NCBI RefSeq assembly: GCF_000442645.1
Contig: NC_021915.1
Span: 2,666,001 to 2,730,000 of the forward strand
Origin: Corynebacterium maris DSM 45190
GTDB lineage: Bacteria; Actinomycetota; Actinomycetes; Mycobacteriales; Mycobacteriaceae
Direction of reading: 5' to 3'
Length of the DNA: 64,000 nt
Part shown: positions 20,936-28,859 of the stretch, in pieces
Position numbering within the stretch: the first letter of the stretch is position 1
Layout of the letters: each line of letters starts with the position of its first letter
Made by a program: the position numbers and the translations under genes
Notes under the pieces: generated by a model
Database searches by the model: none
Told to the model about the DNA's origin: nothing
What the model saw: only the letters and a program-made list of their open reading frames with translations

Positions 20936-22261
20936 ATGCTTGAACGCACACTCGTCTTCGTCGACACCTCTTACCTGCTCGCGAGCTTTTATAACTCGTG
21001 GGAGACCGGGGCCCGCTCACAATTAGAAATTGACCTGCCCGAGGTCGTCGCGGTCTTGGGCAACATGATCACCAACCAACTCCACCAACCCATCCACCGC
21101 CAGAACTGGTACGACGGCATCCCCGATTCCGGGCCCCACCGTTACCAGCGTGCTCTCCGCGGTTGCGACGGCGTGCAGCTGCGCACCGGTACCCTCATCG
21201 AATGGGGCGACCGACGCACGCAGAAGGCCGTGGACACCCGCCTGGTCGCCGACATGGTCACCGCCGCCTGCCGCAGCCAGGTCTCCGACTTCGTGCTGGT
21301 CTCCGGTGACGCCGACATGATCCCGGGCGTGCAGGAGGCCTCCAACAACGGCGTGCGCGTGCACCTCTACGGCTTCGGCTGGGATTCCATGTCCTCCGCG
21401 CTGCGCCACTCCTGCGACACCACGACCATCCTGGACCCGCGCGAGGATTTCGCCGAGGCCATGCAACTGCAGGTGCTGGAAGGCCCCCTCCCGCCATCCA
21501 TCCGGGAGCGTCCGCTCGGCGACGCGGAGCCCCTCGAGGAGCCTGGCATGAAGACCGTCCCGGGCACCGTCGTCCAGGGAGCCACCGCCCGCACCACACC
21601 GCCGTCGCCCACTCCGAAGGCCACGGACGCGCCCGCCGAGGCCGACGACACAGGCGACGAAGGCGAGGACAAGGCGACCTCCGACGGGCACGCCGCCGGA
21701 GCCCCCACGGACACCTCGGCCGCCACCCCGGCGTCGCCGCGACCGATGCCAAAGCCCGGCGACTTAGCCGGCACTCCGCCCCGCCCGGGACCGGCGAAGA
21801 AGCAGGACACCCCTACCAACACGGACGAGATCGACGACTACGACGATTTCGAGCCCTCCGAGGTCGAGGCGGAGCTGGCGAAGCACCCGCCGGAGGCCCC
21901 GAAACCCGGCGCCAAGCGTACCTCCGCACCGAAGCCGTCGATGATGGCGCCGCGTCGGAAGTTGCGCTCACGCTATGTGCCGTTGCCGGAGGAGGTCTGG
22001 GCGTCCGCCGGCTTCCAGACGCCTTTCGACGTCGGCCAGCAATACGCGACCTGGTGGTATGAGAACGCCGCGACCTCGGACCAGCGGGATCAGGCGCACC
22101 TTCTCTCCGGCGGTGGCCTGCCCCCGGAGATCGATCGCCCGTTGCTGCAGTTCGCGTGCGAGACGCTGCACGAATACACCCTGAGTGAAACCCAGCGCGT
22201 GAACCTGCGCGACGGTTTTCATTCCGGCATTCGGGGGGTACTGATCATCCGCCGTGACTGA
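20936..22261 (+). CDS. NYN (PIN-like) domain protein, putative ribonuclease
   Basis: A 441-residue protein. Residues 1-175 form a NYN/LabA-type domain with the acidic residues expected of a metal-dependent nuclease: Asp10 (LVFVDTSYLL), Asp100 and Asp106 (VDTRLVADMV) and Asp125/Asp127 (LVSGDADMIPGVQEA). Residues about 190-340 are a Pro/Ala/Thr/Glu-rich linker without predicted fold. Residues 345-441 form a compact C-terminal region (RKLRSRYVPLPEEVWASAGF onward) that I cannot assign with certainty but could bind RNA or a partner. AGGAG sits just upstream of ATG 20936. The gene is single and ends in its own terminator. Confidence 0.75.
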   Translation: MLERTLVFVDTSYLLASFYNSWETGARSQLEIDLPEVVAVLGNMITNQLHQPIHRQNWYDGIPDSGPHRYQRALRGCDGVQLRTGTLIEWGDRRTQKAVDTRLVADMVTAACRSQVSDFVLVSGDADMIPGVQEASNNGVRVHLYGFGWDSMSSALRHSCDTTTILDPREDFAEAMQLQVLEGPLPPSIRERPLGDAEPLEEPGMKTVPGTVVQGATARTTPPSPTPKATDAPAEADDTGDEGEDKATSDGHAAGAPTDTSAATPASPRPMPKPGDLAGTPPRPGPAKKQDTPTNTDEIDDYDDFEPSEVEAELAKHPPEAPKPGAKRTSAPKPSMMAPRRKLRSRYVPLPEEVWASAGFQTPFDVGQQYATWWYENAATSDQRDQAHLLSGGGLPPEIDRPLLQFACETLHEYTLSETQRVNLRDGFHSGIRGVLIIRRD

Positions 22262-22277
22262 ATGATCTACATACGGC

Positions 22278-22320
22278 TCTGGCCCGGTTCCTTAGATGAG
22301 GACCCGGGCCAGAATTCTTT
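22278..22320 (+). terminator. Terminator of the NYN-domain gene
   Basis: Arms TCTGGCCCGGTTCCT (22278-22292) and AGGACCCGGGCCAGA (22299-22313) pair with one mismatch around TAGATG, followed by ATTCTTTT. The hairpin begins 17 bp after the stop codon. Confidence 0.8.
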
Positions 22321-22349
22321 TACGGCTGAGGTCCCTGGCCCGCAAGGAA

Positions 22350-22371
22350 GCACTATGCGCGCGCATAGTGC
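22350..22371 (-). terminator. Perfect 22-bp palindrome at the 3' end of pspA
   Basis: The halves GCACTATGCGC and GCGCATAGTGC form a loopless perfect palindrome ending 9 bp from the pspA stop. On the minus strand it is followed by TTCCTT, so it may be the pspA terminator. The alternating GC centre could also bind a protein. Confidence 0.5.
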
Positions 22372-22380
22372 GGCCGGGGC

Positions 22381-23232
22381 CTATTTCTGGCCGGCCTGGC
22401 CCTTCTCGTCGGCATTGCCGGCGGCCGCCTCATCGCCGCCCTCCACCTCGGCGTCCTCAATGGCCGCCTGGTTCGGGGCCTTCTTCCCCGCTTCCAGGGA
22501 AGAGGTCTCAGATTTGAGGGACGCGCGGATCTCGTCGAGTTTGGCGGAGGCCTTCATGTCGGTGCCCGCCGCCGCGATCTCGCCCATCCGGTCGTTGACG
22601 GTGTTGCCCAGGAGCTCTTGCTGGCCGAGCGCGTCCGAGTAGCGGCGCTCGATCTTCTCACGCACGCCGTCCAGGGTGGGGACGTTGCCGTCGGGAGAAA
22701 GGCTGGTGTTGATCGACTGCATCGCCTCGCTGGATTTCTGCTGCATCTCCGCCTGATCGGCCTGCGCCATGAGCTTGTCCACCTCCGCGAGCTGTTCCTT
22801 GAGCCGCGCCTCGGACTGCTGCTGCTGGGTCTGCGCCTGTTCGGCCGCCTGGGTGGCCTGTTCGTGCAGGGTCTTGGTCTGCTCGATCTCCTGCTCCACG
22901 GCCACCAGCTGGGACGCCAGGACTTCAGCGGTGTTGGAGTACTGGGAAGCCTTCTCCGAGTCGCCTTCGACGGAGGCCTGATCCGCGAGCTTGATGGCGT
23001 TGCGGGCCTTCTCCGCGTAATCGTCCTGAGACTTGACCAGACGGTCCATCTGCATTTCAAGCTGGCGCTTGTTGCCCAGGACCGAAGCCGCCTGGCTGGT
23101 GATCTCCTGATGCTGCTTCTTGGCTGCTTCCACCGCCTGCTGAATCTGCACCTTGGGGTCGGTGTTCTCGTCGATCTTCTGGTCGAAGGAAGCCATCAGG
23201 TACTTCCAGCCCTTGCTGAACGGATTAGCCAT
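22381..23232 (-). CDS. pspA: PspA/IM30 family envelope stress protein
   Basis: A 283-residue protein. It starts with the typical MANPFSKGWKYLMASFDQKID and continues as a long coiled coil (about 25-225) rich in Gln, Glu and Ala, as in PspA/Vipp1 proteins that form membrane-associated ESCRT-III-like assemblies and protect the membrane. The C-terminal 60 residues are acidic and low in complexity. It is a single gene, without PspBC or a dedicated regulator nearby. Actinobacterial PspA is usually induced by envelope stress (family knowledge). Confidence 0.88.
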   Translation of the reverse strand: MANPFSKGWKYLMASFDQKIDENTDPKVQIQQAVEAAKKQHQEITSQAASVLGNKRQLEMQMDRLVKSQDDYAEKARNAIKLADQASVEGDSEKASQYSNTAEVLASQLVAVEQEIEQTKTLHEQATQAAEQAQTQQQQSEARLKEQLAEVDKLMAQADQAEMQQKSSEAMQSINTSLSPDGNVPTLDGVREKIERRYSDALGQQELLGNTVNDRMGEIAAAGTDMKASAKLDEIRASLKSETSSLEAGKKAPNQAAIEDAEVEGGDEAAAGNADEKGQAGQK

Positions 23233-23387
23233 GGTCGGTGTCCTTCTTTCTGTGGGTCGTCGGGGCCGGACAGATCAGGGACCGGCCCGAGCTTCGAATC
23301 GCTGCTTTGAGTCCTTCTATGTCTGCGAGTCTACGGATTTCAGTGGGGCCCGGCCGGTCTTGCGGCGCGAAAACCCTTTCTATCCGG

Positions 23388-23432
23388 CAAAAAGAAGAAC
23401 CCGGCCCTCCCTGTGATCCAGGGTGGCCGGGT
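23388..23432 (-). terminator. Terminator of the thioredoxin gene
   Basis: On the minus strand ACCCGGCC (23432-23425) and GGCCGGGT (23406-23399) pair, with a CCCT/AGGG inner stem, followed by TTCTTCTTTTTG. It begins 27 bp after the stop codon. Confidence 0.85.
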
Positions 23433-23458
23433 GCTGTCGGGGCAGTGCCCGCGAGGGG

Positions 23459-23839
23459 TTAGTTCTGCTCTTCCTGAGCGGCGTTCTGCTCGGCGACCTG
23501 CTTACGGACGTCGTCCATGTCGAGGCCCTTGACCTGGCCGATGAGGTCCTCGAAGGCGGCCGGCGGCAGAGCGCCGGCCTCGCGGTAGACGAGGATGCCG
23601 TCGCGGAAGGCCATCAGGGTCGGGATGGCCTGGATCTGCAGGGCCGCGGCCAGCTGCTCGTTGGCCTCGGTGTCCAGCTTGGCGAAGGTCGCGTCGGAGT
23701 GCTGCTCGGAGGCCTTCTCGTAGGTCGGCGCGAACTGCTTGCACGGGCCGCACCATTCTGCCCAGGCGTCGACGAAGACGATGCCCTCGCCGGTGACGGT
23801 CTGCTCGAAAGTGTCCTCGGTGATGTCGATGGTTGCCAT
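23459..23839 (-). CDS. Thioredoxin
   Basis: A 126-residue cytoplasmic redox protein. The active site is WCGPC (Cys30 and Cys33), preceded by VFVDAWAE. The cis-proline loop reads QAIPTLMAF, and the buried Asp of the DAWAEW strand is kept. The last 20 residues are a Gln/Glu/Asp-rich tail beyond the thioredoxin fold. There is no signal peptide. It reduces protein disulfides with electrons from thioredoxin reductase, which is not in this window. Confidence 0.93.
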   Translation of the reverse strand: MATIDITEDTFEQTVTGEGIVFVDAWAEWCGPCKQFAPTYEKASEQHSDATFAKLDTEANEQLAAALQIQAIPTLMAFRDGILVYREAGALPPAAFEDLIGQVKGLDMDDVRKQVAEQNAAQEEQN

Positions 23840-23982
23840 AAGTTACTCCTAAATTTATGTGGGGTTTGTCATGAACTCGGGCCCCACCCTAGCGGTTGAC
23901 CTAGTGTGAATTCATCCTTCGTTCACCACAACACTAGCGGGACGGAGTCCATTCCCTCCCGCACGGAAAGGACTGCAGTCTG

Positions 23983-24204
23983 ATGCAGAAGACTTACACC
24001 CTGCACGGCACTCTCAACGATTTTTCCAGGGAGAACCTGATCACGCAGGTCAGCGAGCTTCCCGGCATGCAGGGTGCAGAACTGGCCCAGTCGGAGAAGG
24101 CTTCCAACGAGTGGACCCTAGAGGTCACCGGTGAGCTGATCAGCGACGAATGGATTGAGGGCACCGTGGAGTCCGCCGGCCTCGTCGTCAACGAGGACGA
24201 CTGA
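23983..24204 (+). CDS. Small HMA-like protein lacking the CxxC metal site
   Basis: A 73-residue acidic protein that aligns end to end with CopZ, encoded 75 bp downstream. Shared positions include YT-xx-G at the first strand, V-(S/G)-E-(L/I)-x-G in the first helix region, GE-xx-(S/T)-DE near residue 50, and VE-x-AG-xx-V at the end. Where CopZ has GMTCGHC this protein has GTLNDFS, so both metal-binding cysteines are missing, and there is no other Cys. It cannot bind Cu(I) in the usual way. It may partner CopZ or CopA, or be a diverged remnant. A GGAAAGGA Shine-Dalgarno precedes ATG 23983. Confidence 0.65.
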   Translation: MQKTYTLHGTLNDFSRENLITQVSELPGMQGAELAQSEKASNEWTLEVTGELISDEWIEGTVESAGLVVNEDD

Positions 24205-24214
24205 CCGCCACCCC

Positions 24215-24243
24215 TTGATAGGTACCCCTCAGGGGTATACGGT
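24215..24243 (+). promoter_or_regulatory. copZ promoter with an embedded CsoR-like operator
   Basis: TTGATA (24215-24220) and TACGGT (24238-24243) are 17 bp apart, and the spacer holds the palindrome TACCCCT-C-AGGGGTA (24223-24237). The G/C-flanked TAC..GTA form is that of known CsoR copper-responsive operators. Binding of a CsoR repressor there would block RNA polymerase until Cu(I) is present. Confidence 0.7.
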
Positions 24244-24279
24244 CGGAGGTGGAGAGCCCCCCGAAGAAAGGTTGCACCC

Positions 24280-24489
24280 ATGGCAGAGAACGTCAAGAAT
24301 TACACCGTCGAAGGCATGACCTGCGGACATTGCGAAATGTCCGTCAAGGAAGAAGTCGGCGAAATCGCCGGCATCTCCACCGTGACGGCTTCGCACGAGA
24401 CCGGACAGGTGTCCGTCGCTGGCGAGGACTTCACCGATGAGCAGGTCGCCGCCGCCGTCGAGGAGGCCGGCTACACCGTCAAGGCCTAG
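24280..24489 (+). CDS. copZ: Copper chaperone CopZ (HMA domain)
   Basis: A 69-residue single HMA domain with the Cu(I) site GMTCGHC (Cys15, Cys18), a ferredoxin-like fold pattern and the C-terminal VEEAGYTV. It carries Cu(I) in the cytoplasm and hands it to the N-terminal domain of CopA. It is preceded by GAAAGG, has its own CsoR-like promoter, and is followed by a strong terminator, so it is transcribed separately from copA. Confidence 0.92.
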   Translation: MAENVKNYTVEGMTCGHCEMSVKEEVGEIAGISTVTASHETGQVSVAGEDFTDEQVAAAVEEAGYTVKA

Positions 24490-24505
24490 CCCCCTTCCGA
24501 CCTCG

Positions 24506-24550
24506 CCCGCCACCCCGCCAGGACACGTTTCCCGGGGTGGCGGGTTTTTT
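24506..24550 (+). terminator. Terminator between copZ and copA
   Basis: CCCGCCACCCCG (24506-24517) pairs perfectly with CGGGGTGGCGGG (24533-24544), followed by TTTTTT. It begins 16 bp after the copZ stop. Confidence 0.92.
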
Positions 24551-24554
24551 ACCC

Positions 24555-24583
24555 TTGATAGATACCCCACGGGGGTATATAGT
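24555..24583 (+). promoter_or_regulatory. copA promoter with an embedded CsoR-like operator
   Basis: TTGATA (24555-24560) and TATAGT (24578-24583) are 17 bp apart, and the spacer contains ATACCCC-AC-GGGGGTAT (24562-24578), very close to the operator used by Bacillus CsoR. The layout repeats that of the copZ promoter base for base in position, so both genes should respond to copper together. Confidence 0.75.
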
Positions 24584-24630
24584 AGGGGTCAGAACACTAC
24601 CGCCGACCCCACTACGAGAAGTGAAGGACA

Positions 24631-26922
24631 ATGACACAGACCCCCACCCCGGTGGACGCCACCCACGTGGCGCACCTGGAGCTCGGCGTGACCGGAATGA
24701 CATGCACCTCGTGCTCTTCCCGCGTCGAGCGCAAGCTCAATAAGGCCGACGGGGCGAACGCGACGGTCAATTACGCCACCGAGTCCGCCGCCATCGACTA
24801 CGACCCCACCAAGCTCGACGAGGGCGAACTCATCGAGATCGTCCGCAACGCCGGCTACGACGCTTTCACCATGGCCGACCCGAACGCCCCCGCCGAAGCC
24901 GACGACGCAGACGTCGCCGACGGCGCGGCGGTCGGCGACCGCCACGAGCAGGCCCGCGAGGCGGAGACGAAGGACCTGAAGTCCCGGCTGATCTGGTCGG
25001 CGATCATGTCGATCCCGGTCGTCGCGGTCTCCATGATCCCGGACCTGCAGTTCGTGAACTGGCAGTGGGCGGCGCTCGTGCTGACCACCCTGATCTACCT
25101 CTACGGCGGAGCCCCCTTCCACCGCGCGACGTGGGTGAACCTGCGCCACGGCTCCACCACCATGGACACGCTCGTGTCCCTGGGCACCACCGCCGCCTAC
25201 CTCTGGTCGCTGTGGGCGCTGTTCTTCGGCAACGCCGGCGAACCCGGCATGGTGATGGAGATGAGCCTGCTGCCGCGTGACGACGGCATGGACCACATCT
25301 ATCTCGAGACCGTCGCCGTGGTCATCACCTTCTTGCTGCTCGGCCGCTGGTTCGAGGTCCGGGCCAAGGGCCAGTCCTCGGCCGCCCTGAAGTCCCTGCT
25401 GGACATGGGCGCCAAGGACGCCGTCATGCTCCGCGACGGCGCCGAGGTCCGCGTTCCCGTCTCACAGCTGCAGGTCGGCGACGTCTTCGTCGTCCGCCCG
25501 GGAGAAAAGATCGCCACCGACGGCCGCGTCCTGGAGGGCACCTCCGCCATCGACGAATCGATGCTGACCGGCGAGTCCGTCCCCGTCGAGGCCGCCGTGG
25601 GCACGGCGGTCACCGGCGCCACGATCAACACCTCCGGCCGACTGCTCGTGGAGGTCACCCGCACCGGCGGAGACACCACGCTGTCGCAGATGGCCAAGCT
25701 GGTCACCGAGGCCCAGTCGAAGAAGGCGCCGGTTCAGCGCCTGGTGGACAAGATCTCCGCGATCTTCGTGCCGACGGTCATCGTCATCGCGATCCTCGCC
25801 CTCATCATCCACCTCGCCATCGGCAACGACGTGAACTGGGCGTTCTCGGCGGCGGTGGCCGTGCTCATCATCGCCTGCCCGTGCGCCCTCGGCCTGGCCA
25901 CCCCGACCGCCCTGCTGGTGGGCACCTCCCGTGGCGCGCAGTCGGGCCTGCTGATCAAGGGCCCGGAGGTGCTCGAGTCCACCCGTCAGGTCGACACCGT
26001 CGTCATGGACAAGACCGGCACCGTCACCGAGGGCGCCATGTCCGTCACCGGCGTCCACGCCACCCAAGGCCACGACGAGGACAAGGTCCTCTCCCTCGCC
26101 GCGGCCGTCGAAGCCGGCTCCGAGCACCCCATCGCCAAGGCCGTCGTCGCGGAGGCGGACCGCGCGGTCGTCACCCCGGAGGCGACCGACTTCGCCAACA
26201 CCGCAGGCCGCGGCGTCACCGCCGTGGTCGAAGGCCGCACCGTCACCGTGGGCCGCCCCGCAGGCGATCTGCCGGCCGACCTGGCCACGGCCTTCGAGGA
26301 CGCCCAGTCCCAGGGCGCCACCCCCGTCGCCGTCTACGTCGACGACGTGCCCGCCGGCGTGATCGTCGTGCGCGACACCATCAAGACCTCCTCCGCCGAG
26401 GCGGTCGCCCAGCTGAAGAAGCTCGGCCTCACCCCGCACCTGCTCACCGGCGACAACGCCAAGGCCGCCGCGGCGGTCGCCCAGGAGGTCGGCATCGACC
26501 CGGACAACGTCATCGCGGACGTGATGCCGGAGGACAAGGTCGCGGCCGTCGACAAGCTGCAGGCCGAAGGCAAGCGGGTGGCCATGGTCGGTGACGGCGT
26601 GAACGACGCCGCCGCCCTGGCCCAGGCGGACCTGGGGCTGGCCATGGGGGCGGGCACCGACGTCGCCATCGAGGCCTCCGACATCACGCTGATGAACAAC
26701 GACCTGCGCTCCACCGGCGACGCCATCCGCCTGTCGCGCCGCACGTTGACCACCATCCGGGGCAACCTGTTCTGGGCCTTCGCCTACAACGTGGTGCTCA
26801 TCCCGGTCGCGGCCGTCGGGTTCCTCAACCCCGGCCTGGCGGGCATGGCGATGGCCTTCTCGTCGGTGTTCGTGGTGCTCAACTCGCTGACGTTGCGCGG
26901 TTTTAAATCCAGCCACCAGTAA
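24631..26922 (+). CDS. copA: Copper-exporting P1B-type ATPase
   Basis: A 763-residue membrane ATPase that exports Cu(I). It has one N-terminal HMA domain (GMTCTSC, Cys25 and Cys28), an acidic linker rich in Ala and Asp (about 85-115), six core helices plus two P1B-specific ones, the transmembrane metal site CPC (residues 416-418), the phosphorylation site DKTGT (Asp460), a P1B HP motif in SEHPIAKAV, and the hinge GDGVNDAAA (from 654). The final membrane helices keep YN and M residues of the Cu(I) site (AFAYNVVLIP). It is controlled by its own CsoR-like operator; the CsoR gene is not in the window. Confidence 0.95.
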   Translation: MTQTPTPVDATHVAHLELGVTGMTCTSCSSRVERKLNKADGANATVNYATESAAIDYDPTKLDEGELIEIVRNAGYDAFTMADPNAPAEADDADVADGAAVGDRHEQAREAETKDLKSRLIWSAIMSIPVVAVSMIPDLQFVNWQWAALVLTTLIYLYGGAPFHRATWVNLRHGSTTMDTLVSLGTTAAYLWSLWALFFGNAGEPGMVMEMSLLPRDDGMDHIYLETVAVVITFLLLGRWFEVRAKGQSSAALKSLLDMGAKDAVMLRDGAEVRVPVSQLQVGDVFVVRPGEKIATDGRVLEGTSAIDESMLTGESVPVEAAVGTAVTGATINTSGRLLVEVTRTGGDTTLSQMAKLVTEAQSKKAPVQRLVDKISAIFVPTVIVIAILALIIHLAIGNDVNWAFSAAVAVLIIACPCALGLATPTALLVGTSRGAQSGLLIKGPEVLESTRQVDTVVMDKTGTVTEGAMSVTGVHATQGHDEDKVLSLAAAVEAGSEHPIAKAVVAEADRAVVTPEATDFANTAGRGVTAVVEGRTVTVGRPAGDLPADLATAFEDAQSQGATPVAVYVDDVPAGVIVVRDTIKTSSAEAVAQLKKLGLTPHLLTGDNAKAAAAVAQEVGIDPDNVIADVMPEDKVAAVDKLQAEGKRVAMVGDGVNDAAALAQADLGLAMGAGTDVAIEASDITLMNNDLRSTGDAIRLSRRTLTTIRGNLFWAFAYNVVLIPVAAVGFLNPGLAGMAMAFSSVFVVLNSLTLRGFKSSHQ

Positions 26923-26991
26923 CTGCGGAGCAGCGCGCGGGGGTTATCCTTTAGCCGTCACAGTCGTCGGCCCTAAAAGGACGTCCCCGCA

Positions 26992-28341
26992 ATGAGCTCC
27001 CCCGCCCCTCGACTCACCCGGAACCAGCGGCTCGACCGCCTCCCGGTCACCGGCAAGCACCGGCGTCTGCTCGTGGGCTCCGGCGTCGGGTGGGCGCTCG
27101 ACGCCATGGACGTCGGGCTGATCTCCTTCATCATGGCCGCGCTGGCCGTGCACTGGAACCTCACCTCCACGGAAACCTCCTGGATCGCCTCCGTCGGCTT
27201 CTTGGGGATGGCGCTGGGCGCCACCTTCGGCGGACTGCTGGCCGATAAATTCGGGCGTCGGCAAGTCTTCGCCGTCACCCTGCTGGTCTACGGCGTGGCG
27301 ACGGGCGCTTCCGCCCTGTCCACTGGTCTGGCCGTACTCATCGCCCTGCGTTTCGTGGTGGGGTTGGGCCTCGGTGCGGAGCTGCCCGTCGCCTCCACCC
27401 TCGTCAGCGAGTTCTCGCCGCGCAAGATCCGCGGACGCATGGTCGTGCTGCTCGAGGCGTGGTGGGCCGTCGGCTGGGTCGCCGCGGCCGTGATCGGCAC
27501 CTTCGTGGTCGCCGGTTCCGACAACGGCTGGCGGTGGGCGCTGTTGATCGGCATGGTCCCGGCCGCCTACGCCCTGTATGTGCGGTGGGGGATGCCGGAA
27601 TCGGTGCGCTTCCTGGAAAGAAAAGGCCGCCGCGAGGAGGCCGAGGACGTGGTGCGCAGCTTCGAGGCCGACGTCCCGGCCGAGGAGCTGGCCCGCATCG
27701 ACGCGGAAAACGCGGCGTCCCCGGGCGTCGCCAAGGACATGGCCGCGGCGCAGGAGACGTCGATCTGGTCCCCCGCCCTGCGGGGCCGCACGATCGCGTT
27801 CTGGATCGTGTGGTTCTGTGTCTCATTGTCCTATTACGGGGCGTTCACGTGGATTCCGTCGTTGCTCGTGGCCGACGGGTTCACCATGGTGCGTTCCTTC
27901 AGCTTCACGCTGATCATCACCGTGGCGCAGCTGCCGGGCTATGCGGTGGCCGCCTGGCTGATCGAGCGCTGGGGACGGCGCCTGACCCTGGCGGTGTTTT
28001 TGGTCGGTTCCGCCGCCTCAGCGGGGCTTTTCGGCCTCGCCAGCGAAGAATGGATGATTCTCGCGGCGGGCTGCCTGCTGTCGTTCTTCAACCTGGGCGC
28101 CTGGGGCGCGCTGTATGCGATCGGCCCGGAGCTGTATCCCACGAATATCCGTGCCACCGGCACGGGCGCGGCGGCGGGGTTCGGCCGCATCGCGTCGATC
28201 GTCGCCCCGTTGATCGTTCCGCCGGTCATGGCGTTCGGCGGGGCGGCGTGGTTGTTCGGGTTGTTCGCGCTGTCTTTCGCGATTGCCGCGGTGGCTGCCT
28301 TCACCCTGCCCGAACAGCGGGGGAAGGTGTTGGACGCTTAG
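26992..28341 (+). CDS. MFS transporter, sugar/organic acid:H+ symporter type
   Basis: A 449-residue carrier with twelve predicted membrane segments. The loop 2-3 motif reads GGLLADKFGRRQVF and the PESVRFLERKGRREEAE signature after TM6 is typical of the sugar-porter and aromatic-acid symporter branch, including NiaP-like niacin carriers. An Asp in TM1 (ALDAMDVGLISF) is the kind of residue used for proton coupling in AAHS and NiaP families. No neighbouring metabolic gene points to a substrate. Its end overlaps the convergent small gene by 4 bp. Confidence 0.85.
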   Translation: MSSPAPRLTRNQRLDRLPVTGKHRRLLVGSGVGWALDAMDVGLISFIMAALAVHWNLTSTETSWIASVGFLGMALGATFGGLLADKFGRRQVFAVTLLVYGVATGASALSTGLAVLIALRFVVGLGLGAELPVASTLVSEFSPRKIRGRMVVLLEAWWAVGWVAAAVIGTFVVAGSDNGWRWALLIGMVPAAYALYVRWGMPESVRFLERKGRREEAEDVVRSFEADVPAEELARIDAENAASPGVAKDMAAAQETSIWSPALRGRTIAFWIVWFCVSLSYYGAFTWIPSLLVADGFTMVRSFSFTLIITVAQLPGYAVAAWLIERWGRRLTLAVFLVGSAASAGLFGLASEEWMILAAGCLLSFFNLGAWGALYAIGPELYPTNIRATGTGAAAGFGRIASIVAPLIVPPVMAFGGAAWLFGLFALSFAIAAVAAFTLPEQRGKVLDA

Positions 28342-28526
28342 CGTCCGAACAGGCGGGAAAAGAAGCCCTTCTTGCGGGGGCCGGTGACCTCTGCGAGATC
28401 GTCGATGCTCCGAGGCAGGTTCAGCAGGAGGGTGTTGTCCTCCGTGCGGGCCACCATCGGGGTGTCGTCGAGCCGCGCGAAGGTCGTTGCACAGGCCGCG
28501 TCGGCGTTGATGGTCTTGATGCTCAT
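28338..28526 (-). CDS. Small protein of unknown function
   Basis: A 62-residue protein starting MSIKTINADAACATTF and ending in a basic, aromatic GFFSRLFGR that could attach to the membrane as an amphipathic helix. A good Shine-Dalgarno (AAGGAGAG) precedes ATG 28526. I do not recognise the family. The upstream region has two motifs resembling DtxR iron boxes, so it might be iron-regulated. Confidence 0.6.
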   Translation of the reverse strand: MSIKTINADAACATTFARLDDTPMVARTEDNTLLLNLPRSIDDLAEVTGPRKKGFFSRLFGR

Positions 28527-28598
28527 CGCGCTCTCCTTAAAGTTGTTGTTGCTTGGCGATGCTCCCGATAGTAGCGGAGTTTGCACTGGTCAGAGCGA

Positions 28599-28646
28599 TT
28601 GGTAAGGCAATCCTAAAAGGAGAGATTTTTAGATAGGCTGCCCTAA
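28599..28646 (-). promoter_or_regulatory. Two DtxR-like motifs upstream of the 62-residue protein gene
   Basis: TTGGTAAGGCAATCCTAA (28599-28616) and TTAGATAGGCTGCCCTAA (28629-28646) both resemble the corynebacterial iron-regulator consensus (TTAG...AGGCT...CCTAA), but each is 18 rather than 19 bp, so affinity is doubtful. A further half site, AGCCTAAAA, is at 28661-28669. Confidence 0.3.
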
Positions 28647-28782
28647 AACGGCCCCAAAACAGCCTAAAAGTGCGTGTTTCGGGGCGCTTAAATCCGACGG
28701 GTGCGACCTAGCCCACAAAAATGACCAATGACGTAGATCACATAGTTTGATCAGTAGTGACACAAAAGAATGATGTTTGATG

Positions 28783-28818
28783 AATATAAATCGACCGGGT
28801 GCCCCGTCCCCGGTCGAT
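28783..28818 (-). terminator. Terminator of dnaB
   Basis: ATCGACCGGG (28818-28809 read on the minus strand) pairs perfectly with CCCGGTCGAT (28799-28790), followed by TTATATT. A second GC hairpin lies between it and the dnaB stop (28828-28858). Confidence 0.8.
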
Positions 28819-28859
28819 TCCCCTCTCCCTTCGGAGGGCCATCGCCCTCCCGGAGGGCT

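Noticed and set aside
24855..26916. Very long open frames opposite copA (up to 484 codons)
   Set aside because: High-GC codon use on the plus strand leaves the complementary frames open; the products are His/Gly/Asp-rich with no domain pattern. The same applies opposite paaZ, the PBP gene and the Mrp genes.
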